DNA of 64,000 nucleotides from Saccharicrinis aurantiacus (GCF_001660705.2 NZ_LYBV02000007.1:124001-188000), one strand, 5' to 3'. Shown: positions 18,696-29,336, numbered from the stretch's first letter. A program made the numbers and translations. The notes: generated from the sequence alone by a model not told the origin.

Positions 18696-21272
18696 ATGCA
18701 AAAAACTACACATCACAAAACACTTTTAATTCTATTTATGGTATTGCCTTTTACTATGGCTGCTCAAACACTTACCGAGCAAATACAAAGTAAAATTCAA
18801 GAATTACAAACTCTAATTACGCAAGGAGAATCCAAAGGCTTGGATATGCACAAAGAGAAACTAGCCATTCGAACTTCAGAGGTTTTTCTTTTTTATTCCG
18901 ATTGGGACGAAGCGAATGTGGCGATTAATAAAAACATGTTTGAGCTTGTTGCTGCATACCAAGATAATGCCCAGCAAATGGCCGATGATTTGCCAGATTG
19001 GGAGCGAGGCGATATTATAAAACTGTTAGATAACGGAATAGCTTATGCTGAGGATTTAATAAATGGCGAAGTCACACGCAAAGAATTTGTCGATTTCGAT
19101 TGGTCAACAGCCGAACACAATGGCGATGAAATAAACTACAATGGGCAACCTGTATTTTTATCGGATTACACCTGGAAGCTAGCAACAGCAGGCGAGCACA
19201 ATTTGCGCGACTACTATGGTCAGTTAGATGGCTTCTTCATTTCACCAGCACATGTTGAAGATGAGGAAGGAACCATTAAAAAATGGATTTTAAACGATCT
19301 TACAAGCAAAGAGAGTGGTACTTTAGGTTTTAATTTTATCAACCATAAAAATGTGCCTCAATGGGCAGTTGATAAATATGGCGATGATTTTAATCTGGGT
19401 AAGGATGTTCGTTATACCGAATACGATATTGATAACCCGGGTGCCAAAGAAATGATGGGAATGTTATTTGACGGAACAGTTCCTTACATGGCTGGGCAAA
19501 AATACTCCGAGTTGGGTTACTTACTGTGTAACGAACCTCATTTTTATACTACTAAAACTGGCGATAAATACGATTGGGCTAGTTCTACAGTTACGCAGTA
19601 TACCATAGATAAGTTCAGAACATGGTTGAGTAATAAACATGCTAGTATTGCCGATTTAAATGCATTATGGGGGAGTAGTTTTACTAGTTTTAATGATGTT
19701 ACAATTGAGATTCCTATTGATAATTCGGAACAAGGAACTGCGAAGTGGTTCGATTGGGTAAGTTTTAACCAATACCGTGTTACCGATTGGTATACTTGGA
19801 TGAAGAACGAAATTCGCAAAAGCGATGCCGATGCCAAGGTGCATATTAAAATTATGCCAAATCTTTGGAGCGAGAACAAACGTGGGCACGGCATAAACTT
19901 GGAACAATTAACTGAGTTGAGCGAGTTTTGCGGTAACGATGCAGGTGCTGCTTACAACCAAATGTGGGGTTCAACACCTGAGTGGCAAGAGCATTATGCT
20001 TTTGAGTGGCGCGAAATGAGTATGAGTTATGATTTTATGAAATCCGTCAGTCCCGAGAAGGGAGTAATTAATTCAGAATCGCACTACTTATCAACCGTTA
20101 AATCGCGCGATTTATATATGAACCCGATGTATGCACGAGCATGCTATTGGTTGGCTTACACGCAAGGGTTAACAGTAAGTCAAACTTGGTTTTGGTGTCG
20201 CCGCGAGGATGGATCGCCCAAATCAGAAACTGAAAAAGGTTATGGCGGATCTAACAATCAGCAGCCGAGAGTTACCAACGAACTAGAATCAACCGTACTC
20301 GATTTAAATAGTTATGGTGAAGAGGTTATGGCCTATCAACGCCAGCGTAAACCACTTCGTATTTTTCATTCAGAAACATCGGCCTTAAATAAACCGGCTC
20401 ATATGGATGATGTTTTTGAGTTGTATGAGGATATGGTTTTTGAAGGTGTACCCATCGGTTTTGCTACAGAAAACATCATCACCAAGCAAAATAATAGTTT
20501 GTGGGATGCTATTTTAGTGTACAAAACGGAGTTTGTTAAACAATCGGAATTCGATGCTCTACAAAGCTATCTGAATAATGGAGGTACGGTTATTATTGAT
20601 GAGGTATCCTTTAAAAAGGATGAGTATAAACGAGATTTGGCATCGAGCTTAAGTAGCGGATTGGGTAAACTTATTTACAAAAGTACAGTAGAGGCCATAC
20701 ATACTGCTGCCATGGATCAGCTAGATGCGGATAGTAAGCCAGAAATTACTGTAGAGGAGACCAATACTGGCGGGCATAAAGGATGTATATGGAAGGTCAT
20801 TAAAAACGATGCCGGAAACAATTTACTTTCTGTTGTAAATGTGGGTAAAAGCAACGCTGAACTAAACATTACGCTAAAAAATGCTTCAGTCGGAACAGCT
20901 TGTAAAGATGCACTCAGTGGGGTTTATGTTTCGCATAATCCTACGCTTGAGCCTTACGAAGTATTTTTTGTGGAGGTAATGGATGAGGAAGATCTCACAA
21001 CTATTGGAGATGGTGTAAGAGGAAAAGGAGAAACTAAGGTATCGCTTCATCCTAATCCAACTTCAGGACAGTTTTATTTAGAATTCTCAGATATGCAGCG
21101 CAATACCTCTGTGTGTATTTACAATATGAGTGGATCACTTATCGAAAGTAAAAACTACACTTCTGTAAATCAAATTACCTACAGTTTGCCAAGTTATCTC
21201 GCACACGGAAATTACATTGTAAAAGTGAACAATGGCAATTGGGTAAAAAGTTTTAAGTTATTGAAGAAGTAA
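18696..21272 (+). CDS. GH42-like clan-A glycosidase with T9SS tail
   Basis: This 858-residue paralogue of the protein at 14123 has a signal peptide (to about MAAQ), the same N-terminal helical segment, and the TIM barrel with acid/base E280 in LLCNEPHF and likely nucleophile E461 in NSESHYLS. Shared blocks include HASIADLNALW, KIMPNLWSENKRGHGIN and WFDWVSFNQYRVTDWY. It differs by about 85 extra C-terminal residues that form a T9SS sorting domain (SLHPNPTSGQFYLEF... to FKLLKK). This copy is probably secreted or surface-bound while its sister stays periplasmic, which suggests division of labour on long and short chains. TATATTTG at 18668 could be a -7 box, but it lies very close to the start codon. 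Confidence 0.8.
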   Translation: MQKTTHHKTLLILFMVLPFTMAAQTLTEQIQSKIQELQTLITQGESKGLDMHKEKLAIRTSEVFLFYSDWDEANVAINKNMFELVAAYQDNAQQMADDLPDWERGDIIKLLDNGIAYAEDLINGEVTRKEFVDFDWSTAEHNGDEINYNGQPVFLSDYTWKLATAGEHNLRDYYGQLDGFFISPAHVEDEEGTIKKWILNDLTSKESGTLGFNFINHKNVPQWAVDKYGDDFNLGKDVRYTEYDIDNPGAKEMMGMLFDGTVPYMAGQKYSELGYLLCNEPHFYTTKTGDKYDWASSTVTQYTIDKFRTWLSNKHASIADLNALWGSSFTSFNDVTIEIPIDNSEQGTAKWFDWVSFNQYRVTDWYTWMKNEIRKSDADAKVHIKIMPNLWSENKRGHGINLEQLTELSEFCGNDAGAAYNQMWGSTPEWQEHYAFEWREMSMSYDFMKSVSPEKGVINSESHYLSTVKSRDLYMNPMYARACYWLAYTQGLTVSQTWFWCRREDGSPKSETEKGYGGSNNQQPRVTNELESTVLDLNSYGEEVMAYQRQRKPLRIFHSETSALNKPAHMDDVFELYEDMVFEGVPIGFATENIITKQNNSLWDAILVYKTEFVKQSEFDALQSYLNNGGTVIIDEVSFKKDEYKRDLASSLSSGLGKLIYKSTVEAIHTAAMDQLDADSKPEITVEETNTGGHKGCIWKVIKNDAGNNLLSVVNVGKSNAELNITLKNASVGTACKDALSGVYVSHNPTLEPYEVFFVEVMDEEDLTTIGDGVRGKGETKVSLHPNPTSGQFYLEFSDMQRNTSVCIYNMSGSLIESKNYTSVNQITYSLPSYLAHGNYIVKVNNGNWVKSFKLLKK

Positions 21273-21522
21273 TCTCTTAGGTACTGTGTTATCGCGTTGC
21301 AAAATGCGATTTCAAGGTATGTTCCACAATAATGTACTTTGTAGTCAAATACAGAACTGAGTAATCCTATTGCTTAAAACGGAAGAGCTAGTCGAATACC
21401 TATACTCATCCGTAATTTTACTCGGGAGTAAATGCTATAAACGCTTAGGATATTAATTATTAACTTAAAGTATAACCTTTGCTTTAAATAAGGAATAATG
21501 TTATCAACATAAATTTATAACG

Positions 21523-24318
21523 ATGAAGAAGCTTGTGTTTTTAGCTGTTATATTAATGCTAAGTGCAATAAATACCTTTGCCATAAAAAGCATTACAACA
21601 GACTATACCATTACAAAAGTAAGAATTGCCAACAGTGGCAATAAAGAGTTTATTGTAGCCAGTGCTTACGATGGGCAAGTACTTGCCTACGATTATAAAG
21701 GCAAAATGCTATGGGAAAATGAGCTTTCGGGTTATATGAATCACGAGCTTTGGGCCGAAGATATTACAGGCGATGGTAAAGATGAAGTTTTTGCCGCTAA
21801 TGCCGATGGAAACTTGTATTGTTTAGATGCCAAAGGAAAGGTATTGTGGCAATTTAAAAACTCAGAAACACCTATGTACGCCATTGCAGTGGTGCATAAA
21901 GAGGGTACACCTTATGTGGTTTGTGGAGATTATTCAAATTCTATTTTCTATTTAGATGTTAAAGGGAAAAAAATAAAGGAAGTTAAGTCATCAACATACT
22001 CAAAAGAGAAAACCTTTGGCGATGTTACTGAAATTAAGATGCCGCCAAAAAACACGCATATTGCAAACTTTTTACGCAAGGTTAAATTGGCCGATGGTTC
22101 AGAGAAATTGGCTGTTTTAGGTACCAACAACAGTATGCAAACTACAGGTAGCTTGTATATGTTCGATGTATTGGCAGATAAACCCTACAGTACAAAAAAG
22201 ATAAAGTCAAAAAAAGCTCAAGGTTACATGGAGCCATATGATGTTAGCGGAGATGGAAATCAAGAGTTGATATTGGGTCCTTCTAGTATGATTCAAGATG
22301 CCGGTTATACAGTTTATAATACGGTTGATAACACGCAAAAATACTTCAACTTTAAACCTTTACATAAGCAATTCGATCGTTTTGGCTACCGTGTGGTTCA
22401 AACAGCAGCAGTTAAGTTAGGTGGAGAAACTAAGTTTTTATCACTTTTTGGAACACGCATCATTCTTATGGATACAAACATGAAACCTGGCAGTGCAGAG
22501 GTACTATCTAGTAAATGTTCGTATAACGATATGTGGTATAATGCCAATAGCAATCAATTAGTATTGGCTAGTGCGCAGAGTGGTGGTAATGGAATTCACA
22601 TTATCGATTTAAACTCAAAGTCATGGAAGAATGAATACAAGAAACTTGTTCCAGCCGGTAATGTACAAGCTATGCTTGATAATCATGCAACGGCGCGTAA
22701 GCAATTAAGTAAATATAAAAAGCCAAGTAGTGAACGTGATCCACTACCCGTTTACATGCTATCTGATAGTAAATTTGATGGAGCAGAAAAAATAGTGGCT
22801 GATATCAAGAAAAATTATGAATCACCCATCTTTTTAAATTATTACTTTTCGCCATTTGCTCAAGATCCTAAGGATTGGAATCGCGAGCAATTAGGGAATG
22901 CCAAATATGTTGAGAAACGCGATAAGCGCAAAAAGTACACAAAAACACAAGAAGAACTGGTTTCACAGATTACTAAAAAATATGATGGAATGCCAGGTAT
23001 TGCTATGTGGGGAGGGCACGGAAACGATCCTTACTTCTATAGTTTAGAAACGCTAAAGGAGATTATTGATGCTGCCCATGGTAAAAAGACAGTGTTTATT
23101 TTCCCTGAGTTAGAGAAGCACGATGAGGATTTTAAATGGGTATTAAATAACCATATCTATCCGCTTGCTGAGTATGCACAAGGTAGAAATACAAATATTT
23201 ATATCAGAACAAAGCACACTTTTTGGCAGGGACCGGCATATATGCCACAATGGAACAGAATGCTATCTGGTGAGTTTGCCGATGTATTTGTACCAAGTAT
23301 GGAAGAAACCACCGATAAAAGTATGGAGCTGAGCGTTGCAGCGCGTATGGGATATTGGATGAGTGGTGCTGTTGACTCTTGGGGAGCTCGTTGTGCGCGT
23401 GATAATACTAGTTTTGATCGTATGCGTCAGCACTCACATCAAGATATTCCCAACCACTTCCTGCGTCAGATGGTATATAATGTGGCCAGCGGATCTCGTT
23501 ACCTGAACAATTTTGTAGTTGATCAAGAATATATGAGTTTGTTTTGGGAACTAATCGCCAAAGGTGTTTTATATGTACCTGAGCGTAACGAATTATTGAG
23601 TTTATCGCCAGTACATTTAGGTATGTTACCGCCCGATGAACATATGCTTGAAGAAGGACATAATGTAAAATGGCTTACCTTTTACGATGAAAAAAAGGAG
23701 AAAGCCAATCCAATGGTGTTTAGTCATCTGAATGGATCATGGCCCGGAGCTCCTGTTACAGAGTGGGATTTCTCTAACTATGCAGCAGGGGTTAAAGATC
23801 GCCGATTAAACTTTTTACCAAACTACAAAAATGGTATGGTATTAATGACGCCGGTGCAAGAAGGTAAGTTTGCCATGAAAGATGCAAAACGCGAAGCTTT
23901 AGTAAATCAGTTACACCCAATTTATAAGAATATTACCAAGGAGTACATTACCGATGGTGCCAAATATTATTCTGCCGATGGTTCTAAGACTTATTCTGCC
24001 AACGAATATTATAAAGTTATTCAGAAGGATATTGAAGAGGGTGCACAAAAATTACCGTTAACAGTTGAAGGTGATGTAGCATGGGTAGTTGCTCAAACAG
24101 GTCCTAAAAACTTGCGATTAACGATAATTGATGGTGGTTATATAAACCCTAAGGATAGAGAAGCAAAAATCACTTTTAATACAGTAAAGCCAGTTAAAAT
24201 GGTTGATTTGTTAGATGGAAAATCTTTTAAAGTTTCTAATCCGAGCAATGTAACTGTAGATGTTCCATGCGGGTTATTTCGTTTTATTGATATCGAATTA
24301 AGTGAAGAATTAAAATAA
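21523..24318 (+). CDS. PQQ-like propeller plus hydrolase, GH150 lambda-carrageenase-like
   Basis: This 931-residue exported protein has two parts. Residues about 25-380 are PQQ-like propeller blades (VASAYDGQVLAYDYKGKMLW, ANADGNLYCLDAKGKVLWQF). After a linker near 400, a second region (about 410-700) has barrel-like conserved blocks: WGGHGNDPYFY, FPELE (E529) and ADVFVPSMEET (E594/E595). A C-terminal beta domain ends in IPCGLFRFIDIELSE-like sequence. Propeller plus separate catalytic part and a length of about 940 match, from memory, the lambda-carrageenase CglA that founded GH150. Two further paralogues lie at 33511 and 55967. The conserved glutamates are candidate catalytic residues by comparison of the three. 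Endo-cleavage of a sulfated galactan is inferred. No T9SS tail is present. Confidence 0.68.
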   Translation: MKKLVFLAVILMLSAINTFAIKSITTDYTITKVRIANSGNKEFIVASAYDGQVLAYDYKGKMLWENELSGYMNHELWAEDITGDGKDEVFAANADGNLYCLDAKGKVLWQFKNSETPMYAIAVVHKEGTPYVVCGDYSNSIFYLDVKGKKIKEVKSSTYSKEKTFGDVTEIKMPPKNTHIANFLRKVKLADGSEKLAVLGTNNSMQTTGSLYMFDVLADKPYSTKKIKSKKAQGYMEPYDVSGDGNQELILGPSSMIQDAGYTVYNTVDNTQKYFNFKPLHKQFDRFGYRVVQTAAVKLGGETKFLSLFGTRIILMDTNMKPGSAEVLSSKCSYNDMWYNANSNQLVLASAQSGGNGIHIIDLNSKSWKNEYKKLVPAGNVQAMLDNHATARKQLSKYKKPSSERDPLPVYMLSDSKFDGAEKIVADIKKNYESPIFLNYYFSPFAQDPKDWNREQLGNAKYVEKRDKRKKYTKTQEELVSQITKKYDGMPGIAMWGGHGNDPYFYSLETLKEIIDAAHGKKTVFIFPELEKHDEDFKWVLNNHIYPLAEYAQGRNTNIYIRTKHTFWQGPAYMPQWNRMLSGEFADVFVPSMEETTDKSMELSVAARMGYWMSGAVDSWGARCARDNTSFDRMRQHSHQDIPNHFLRQMVYNVASGSRYLNNFVVDQEYMSLFWELIAKGVLYVPERNELLSLSPVHLGMLPPDEHMLEEGHNVKWLTFYDEKKEKANPMVFSHLNGSWPGAPVTEWDFSNYAAGVKDRRLNFLPNYKNGMVLMTPVQEGKFAMKDAKREALVNQLHPIYKNITKEYITDGAKYYSADGSKTYSANEYYKVIQKDIEEGAQKLPLTVEGDVAWVVAQTGPKNLRLTIIDGGYINPKDREAKITFNTVKPVKMVDLLDGKSFKVSNPSNVTVDVPCGLFRFIDIELSEELK

Positions 24319-24349
24319 CAATTTGTAATAAATCCCTAATAAATATGCG

Positions 24350-24388
24350 AATGCGCAATGTCTTTTTTTAGGCATTGCGCATTTTTTA
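24350..24388 (+). terminator. rho-independent terminator
   Basis: The stem AATGCGCAATG/CATTGCGCATT has a 12-base loop and is followed by T-rich sequence, about 30 bases after the propeller-hydrolase gene. Confidence 0.9.
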
Positions 24389-24559
24389 TTGCATTCGTAA
24401 AGCCTTCTGAATTTCAATTATATTAGGCTAATAAGCTAGTTTTAACCTCCACTCGAACAGTAAAGAACATTAATTGTACCCTTGTGTACTCCTTGGTTTT
24501 CTGAATCACTTACCTTAGCCTTAGTGAAAATCCAATTATTGATAAACAATATAAACAGC

Positions 24560-26083
24560 ATGAAGTGTACATTTTTAAGAGTAGCCATTGTGTTACTCGT
24601 AAGCAGTTTTTCATTTGCATCGAGCACAGCTCAAAACCGTAAACCCAATATCCTATGGATTATTGCCGAAGATTTAAATCCGAATATGGGTTGCTATGGC
24701 GATACCATTAACATTGGTCATACACCTGTTATCGACAAGATGGCAAGTGATGGTGTATTGTTTAAAAGAGCCTACGCAACGGCACCAGTTTGTTCTGCTA
24801 GCCGTTCTGCATTTATTACGGGTAAATATTCAACAACCATAGGTACACACGAGCATCGTTCAAGCAGATATACTGATGGTGAAATTGTGCCAGAAGAATT
24901 AAGAATTCATTTGCCAGATTATATCACTACTGTACCTGAGTTAATGCGCGAAGCGGGTTACTTTACTTTTAATGGTGGAAAAGACGATTACAATTTTGAC
25001 TACGACCGCCGTGCTTTATACACAGTTGGCACTAAGCCCGATTACAAGCATCATATGAATGGCTGGCAAGGAAATCACCCTGAGCATTTTTTATCGTGGA
25101 CAGAAGATGTATGGTCGGCACGTAAGGACAAAGACCAACCTTGGTTCGGACAAGTTCAGATTATGGGAGGTAAAAAAGATTACAAATATGTACGCGATGG
25201 CGAGCGTTTAGCTCCTAATGCGGTTCCTCTTCCTCCGTATTACCCAAATATTCCATCTCAGCAAAAACCATGGACAGATCATTATAATGCATCACGTGGA
25301 TCTGATGCCAGAATAGAATTGATTTTAAATCAGCTTGAGGCTGATGGCGAATTAGAAAATACAATTGTATTCTTCTTTTCTGATCATGGTAGTCCAACAT
25401 CATTGCGTCATAAGCAGTTTTGTTACGAAGGCGGTTTACACGTGCCTCTAATGGTATTTGGTAACCATCCTTCAATTAAAGCAGGAACAGTTATCGACGA
25501 TATGGTTACTTTAATTGATGTTTCGGCAACCACTCTTGGTTTAGCAGGACTAGAAGTGCCAAAATATTTCGATGGACAGGATGTATTTGCCAAAGATTAC
25601 AAAGCTGCTAAGGAAGTATTTGGAGCACGCGACCGTTGCGATTTTACCATCGATAGAATTAGAACCGTACGTACTGAAAAATACCGTTATATCCGTAACC
25701 TAAAAAATGAGCGCACCATGATGCAACCTAGCTATCGCGATGGAAAATCTATTGTTGAAGGATTGAGAGCAGAGCATGAAGCGGGCCGTTTAACACAATA
25801 CCAAGAGCAACATTGGTTTCATGAAAGACCAGTAGAAGAATTATATGATATTGCAGCTGATCCTAATCAAATGGATAATTTGGCATTAAATCCAGAATAT
25901 CAAAGTGTACTTAAAAAGCATCGTAAAATGATGGATAAATGGATTAAATCTACCGACGATAAAGGTCAGTATCCTGAAGATCCAAATCAACTAAAAGCTA
26001 CTTACGAACTTTGGAAAGATCGTAAACAATTTAAAGGTGCCGATGTAAACGAAGAGTACCACCAATTTATGGGCGAGGACTAA
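24560..26083 (+). CDS. S1-type sulfatase
   Basis: This sulfatase has about 507 residues from the ATG at 24560, which begins a good signal peptide (MKCTFLRVAIVLLVSSFSF). The upstream in-frame ATG at 24482 adds 26 non-signal residues and is not preferred. The metal site is ILWIIAEDLNPNMGCYG, and formylglycine C78 lies in VCSASRSAFITGKY. A later metal or substrate site is FFFSDHGSP...HKQFCYEGG. It is exported without lipobox or T9SS tail and so is periplasmic. It lies between the GH150-like gene and a GH2 gene, an order repeated at 56-64 kb. It probably removes sulfate from galactose units before GH2 action; the position is unknown. Confidence 0.92.
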   Translation: MKCTFLRVAIVLLVSSFSFASSTAQNRKPNILWIIAEDLNPNMGCYGDTINIGHTPVIDKMASDGVLFKRAYATAPVCSASRSAFITGKYSTTIGTHEHRSSRYTDGEIVPEELRIHLPDYITTVPELMREAGYFTFNGGKDDYNFDYDRRALYTVGTKPDYKHHMNGWQGNHPEHFLSWTEDVWSARKDKDQPWFGQVQIMGGKKDYKYVRDGERLAPNAVPLPPYYPNIPSQQKPWTDHYNASRGSDARIELILNQLEADGELENTIVFFFSDHGSPTSLRHKQFCYEGGLHVPLMVFGNHPSIKAGTVIDDMVTLIDVSATTLGLAGLEVPKYFDGQDVFAKDYKAAKEVFGARDRCDFTIDRIRTVRTEKYRYIRNLKNERTMMQPSYRDGKSIVEGLRAEHEAGRLTQYQEQHWFHERPVEELYDIAADPNQMDNLALNPEYQSVLKKHRKMMDKWIKSTDDKGQYPEDPNQLKATYELWKDRKQFKGADVNEEYHQFMGED

Positions 26084-26175
26084 TCAAATTGTGCGCCTCA
26101 TTTAATTGGCCTCTTTTTAAAAGAGATTTTTACAAATAAGAAAGGTTTTTAAAAAGCAGCCTTGAATTTCTTTGC

Positions 26176-26207
26176 TTTCGTTTCTTGTTTCAAGACAAGA
26201 AATGAAA
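26176..26207. repeat. short palindromic hairpin in GH2 leader
   Basis: TTTCGTTTCTTGT pairs with ACAAGAAATGAAA over 13 positions (one G-T) around the 6-base loop TTCAAG. A GGGCGAAGCGCC-like small palindrome follows at once. The block resembles short hairpin repeats scattered through Bacteroidota genomes. It lies about 70 bases before the chosen start of the GH2 gene. Confidence 0.6.
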
Positions 26208-26275
26208 TCGGGTTTGGGCGAAGCGCCAATAAACCAGGCTATTATTCAATGGAATACAGATTACAATCATACAAA

Positions 26276-28726
26276 ATGAAAAAATTAATATTATCACTTA
26301 TCGCTATTACGCTTGTACTATCTAGTGCATCAGCTCGCGATATTAAAAAATTTAATGCCAATTGGAAGTTTGCACGCTTTGGTGCAATGCCTGATGGATC
26401 AGTAAAGGCAGAACCCAAAAATATGGATGAAGCCGATTACGACGATTCTGATTGGCGTCAATTAAACCTGCCGCACGATTGGGGTATTGAAGGGCCTTTC
26501 CGTTACGATTTACCTAACCGTACAGGTAAATTACCTTGGGCTGGGATTGGTTGGTACCGTAAATCATTTATGGTGGATGCCGCAGCAGCTGATAAACGAA
26601 CGTTTATTGAGTTCGACGGCTCTATGTCTGGAACCCAAGTATGGGTTAATGGCGGATATGTTGGCGAGTGGCCTTATGGTTATTCTTCTTTTCAATTGGA
26701 GCTTACACATTACCTAAAACCAGGCGAAGAAAATACCATTGCTGTTCGTTTGGATAATAAGGAAGAATCATCGCGTTGGTATCCTGGTGGTGGAATCTAC
26801 CGTAACGTAAAATTAATTACAACTGAGAAAACTTATATCGAGCATTGGGGTGTATTTGTTACTACTCCAGAAGTAAATGCTGCCAATGCAACAGTTAATA
26901 TTAAAACAGAAGTAAACGGAAAAGGTAATAATTTACAATTGGCTTACGAGGTTTTTGATGGTGACAATAAAGTGGCCAGTGCAAAAGTAAAAGCAGATAG
27001 CGATTGTAACATTACATTGGCAAATCCTACTTTATGGGATTTAGATAATCCGCATTTATATACTTTAAAAACCACTCTTTTAGAGGATGGAAAAGTAATT
27101 GACAATAACGAAAGTACTTTTGGTGTTAGAACCATCAAATATACCAAAGATGGTTTCTTTTTAAACGGAAAGAAAACTAAGATGAATGGTGTTTGTCAGC
27201 ACCACGATTTAGGACCATTGGGAGCTGCTATTAATGTGCGAGCCATGGAGCGCCAAATTGAAATTTTAAAAGAATTTGGAACCAATGCCATTCGTACAGC
27301 ACATAACCCACCGGCACCAGAGTTTTTAGATTTGTGTGATAGAATGGGTGTAATGGTGCAAGTTGAGGCCTTTGATGTATGGCAAAAGAAGAAAGCAGAT
27401 AACGATTATGCGCATCTTTTTGGAGCTTGGCACGAGCGTGATTTACGCAATATGGTACGCCGCGATCGTAATCACCCTTGTGTGGTGATGTGGAGTACAG
27501 GTAACGAAATGATTGAACTTCAAAAAATACAAGATGCACCATTAGCATTGCATTTGCGTGATATTGTTTTATCAGAAGATGATACACGCCCAACTAGTTT
27601 TGGTTTAAGCCGTCCTGAAGCGCTTTTCAGCGGATGGGCTAAAATGGCCGATGTGGTTGGTATAAATTACAAACCACATGCATATGCTGAGTTAAGAGAG
27701 AAGTATCCTGACTTACCTATATATGCAAGTGAAACTACATCGAGCATTAGCTCGCGTGGCGAATATTTCTTCCCTGTTTCAGATGTTCAACGCGAGGGTG
27801 TAGGCGGTCAGTTTCATGTAAGTGATTATGGATTATATGCATCGCCAAACGGCTATCCTGCCGATAAAGAGTTTCAAGCACAAGATGAGCACGATTTTAT
27901 AATTGGTGAGTTTGTTTGGACTGGCTTTGATTATATTGGAGAGCCAACTCCATTTAATAAAGATAAAACCAACCTTTTAAATTATGCCGATCCAAAGGAG
28001 CGTGCACGTGTTAAAGAGGAAATGAAGAAGTTGGGGAACAAAATTCCTCCACGTAGTTCCTATTTTGGTATTGTTGATTTGTGTGGATTCCCAAAGGACA
28101 GATACTATTTGTACCAAGCCAAATGGCGTCCAGAATTACCGATGGCGCATATTTTACCACATTGGAATTGGGAAGGTCGCGAAGGCGAAGTAACACCTGT
28201 TTTTGTGTATACCTCTGGCGATGAGGCCGAGTTATTCTTAAACGGAAAATCATTAGGTCGTAAAAAGAAAGCGCAGTATGAGTACCGTATGCGTTGGAAT
28301 GATGTTACCTATCAACCTGGTGAGTTAAAAGTGGTTTCATATAAAAATGGAAAAGAGTGGGCTACAGATGTAGTTAAAACTACGGGAGTAGCTGCTAAAA
28401 TTGCATTAGAGGCTGACAGAGCTACCATTGATGCCGATGGTGAAGATGTATCATTTATTACCGTTAAAGTCTGCGATAAAAAAGGATTAATGGTTCCAAA
28501 AACACATAATAATATTAAGTTTTCTATTAGCGGACCTGCTGAGATATTAGCTGTAGGTAATGGCGACCCAACAAGTTTTGAGCCTTATCAAGCTTCAGAG
28601 CGAAAAGTTTTTAATGGTATGGCTTTGGTAATTGTTCGTTCTAAAAAAGGCGAAATGGGTAAAGTAAAACTTACTGCTGAATCTGAAGGTTTAAAAGCGA
28701 CTTCGATATCGTTAAAAACAGAATAA
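26276..28726 (+). CDS. GH2 beta-galactosidase-like enzyme
   Basis: This protein has about 816 residues from the ATG at 26276, which opens a signal peptide (MKKLILSLIAITLVLSSASA). The in-frame extension upstream to 26162 runs through a palindrome and is rejected. The jelly-roll starts NLPHDWGIEGPF and is followed by the immunoglobulin-like domain and TIM barrel. The acid/base is E411 in STGNEM and the nucleophile is probably E486 in YASETTSS. A DUF4982-like domain (FVYTSGDEAELFLNGKSLG) and a final Ig-like domain (about 710-816) follow. GH2 enzymes in agar/carrageenan loci remove terminal beta-galactose in the periplasm. It follows the sulfatase and probably acts after it. Confidence 0.9.
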   Translation: MKKLILSLIAITLVLSSASARDIKKFNANWKFARFGAMPDGSVKAEPKNMDEADYDDSDWRQLNLPHDWGIEGPFRYDLPNRTGKLPWAGIGWYRKSFMVDAAAADKRTFIEFDGSMSGTQVWVNGGYVGEWPYGYSSFQLELTHYLKPGEENTIAVRLDNKEESSRWYPGGGIYRNVKLITTEKTYIEHWGVFVTTPEVNAANATVNIKTEVNGKGNNLQLAYEVFDGDNKVASAKVKADSDCNITLANPTLWDLDNPHLYTLKTTLLEDGKVIDNNESTFGVRTIKYTKDGFFLNGKKTKMNGVCQHHDLGPLGAAINVRAMERQIEILKEFGTNAIRTAHNPPAPEFLDLCDRMGVMVQVEAFDVWQKKKADNDYAHLFGAWHERDLRNMVRRDRNHPCVVMWSTGNEMIELQKIQDAPLALHLRDIVLSEDDTRPTSFGLSRPEALFSGWAKMADVVGINYKPHAYAELREKYPDLPIYASETTSSISSRGEYFFPVSDVQREGVGGQFHVSDYGLYASPNGYPADKEFQAQDEHDFIIGEFVWTGFDYIGEPTPFNKDKTNLLNYADPKERARVKEEMKKLGNKIPPRSSYFGIVDLCGFPKDRYYLYQAKWRPELPMAHILPHWNWEGREGEVTPVFVYTSGDEAELFLNGKSLGRKKKAQYEYRMRWNDVTYQPGELKVVSYKNGKEWATDVVKTTGVAAKIALEADRATIDADGEDVSFITVKVCDKKGLMVPKTHNNIKFSISGPAEILAVGNGDPTSFEPYQASERKVFNGMALVIVRSKKGEMGKVKLTAESEGLKATSISLKTE

Positions 28727-28801
28727 TCTTTAGAATTTTACAATAACTTGATAGTATATTAAGTTATATATAATGAGTTAATAATTTGTTGATGCTGATT
28801 T

Positions 28802-28841
28802 CAAAGGGGGTTTCTGGTAACGGATATCCCCTTTGTTTTGT
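28802..28841 (+). terminator. rho-independent terminator after GH2
   Basis: AAAGGGG pairs with CCCCTTT across an 18-base loop, followed by GTTTTG. It is moderately strong. Confidence 0.7.
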
Positions 28842-29336
28842 ATAAAGTTGTTATTACTAATGTGAAATTCTGTGTGCAAAGTCAATTCAATTATGCCCTA
28901 TATAATGTAAATCGCGAATAAAAAGCTAAGCCAATACCTTCCTCGTTAAAACTAATATGAAGCGATTAGTTCGTAGTCTCCTGAATAAATATGTTAAATC
29001 AAAAACTAGCCACGTTTTATAATTGCTTTTATTTTTTAATTTTCAGGTGATGATATAATATCCTGTTGTATAGTTATTGATGGTATTTTATGGGTCTGAA
29101 AATGAGAAAGTACTCTCGTGAAAATTTTTAATAGATCTAATTTTACCGCTGTATTTTATAAAATTTATCCACTGTTTTTATTACAGTTTAGTTAGTCTAT
29201 GCAGCTTCTTTCGTCTAGTTTTACAAAAGTTAAAAAACATTAATGAGTGCTTTGGAAAAGCAAAGCAATGTTAAATAAGATTTTTACCGCATAGTTTATT
29301 AGACGCATGAAATTATTTAAAATTAAAATTAGATTT
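28842..29336. other. intergenic region, about 500 bases
   Basis: AT-rich sequence with no open frame of note, repeat or RNA motif that could be recognised. It presumably holds the promoter of the next gene. Confidence 0.5.

Noticed and set aside
24482-24559. N-terminal extension of the sulfatase from an upstream ATG
   Set aside because: It adds 26 residues before a clear signal peptide that starts at the ATG at 24560.
26162-26275. N-terminal extension of the GH2 protein
   Set aside because: It begins with a non-ATG codon, runs through a palindrome, and precedes a clean signal peptide at 26276.
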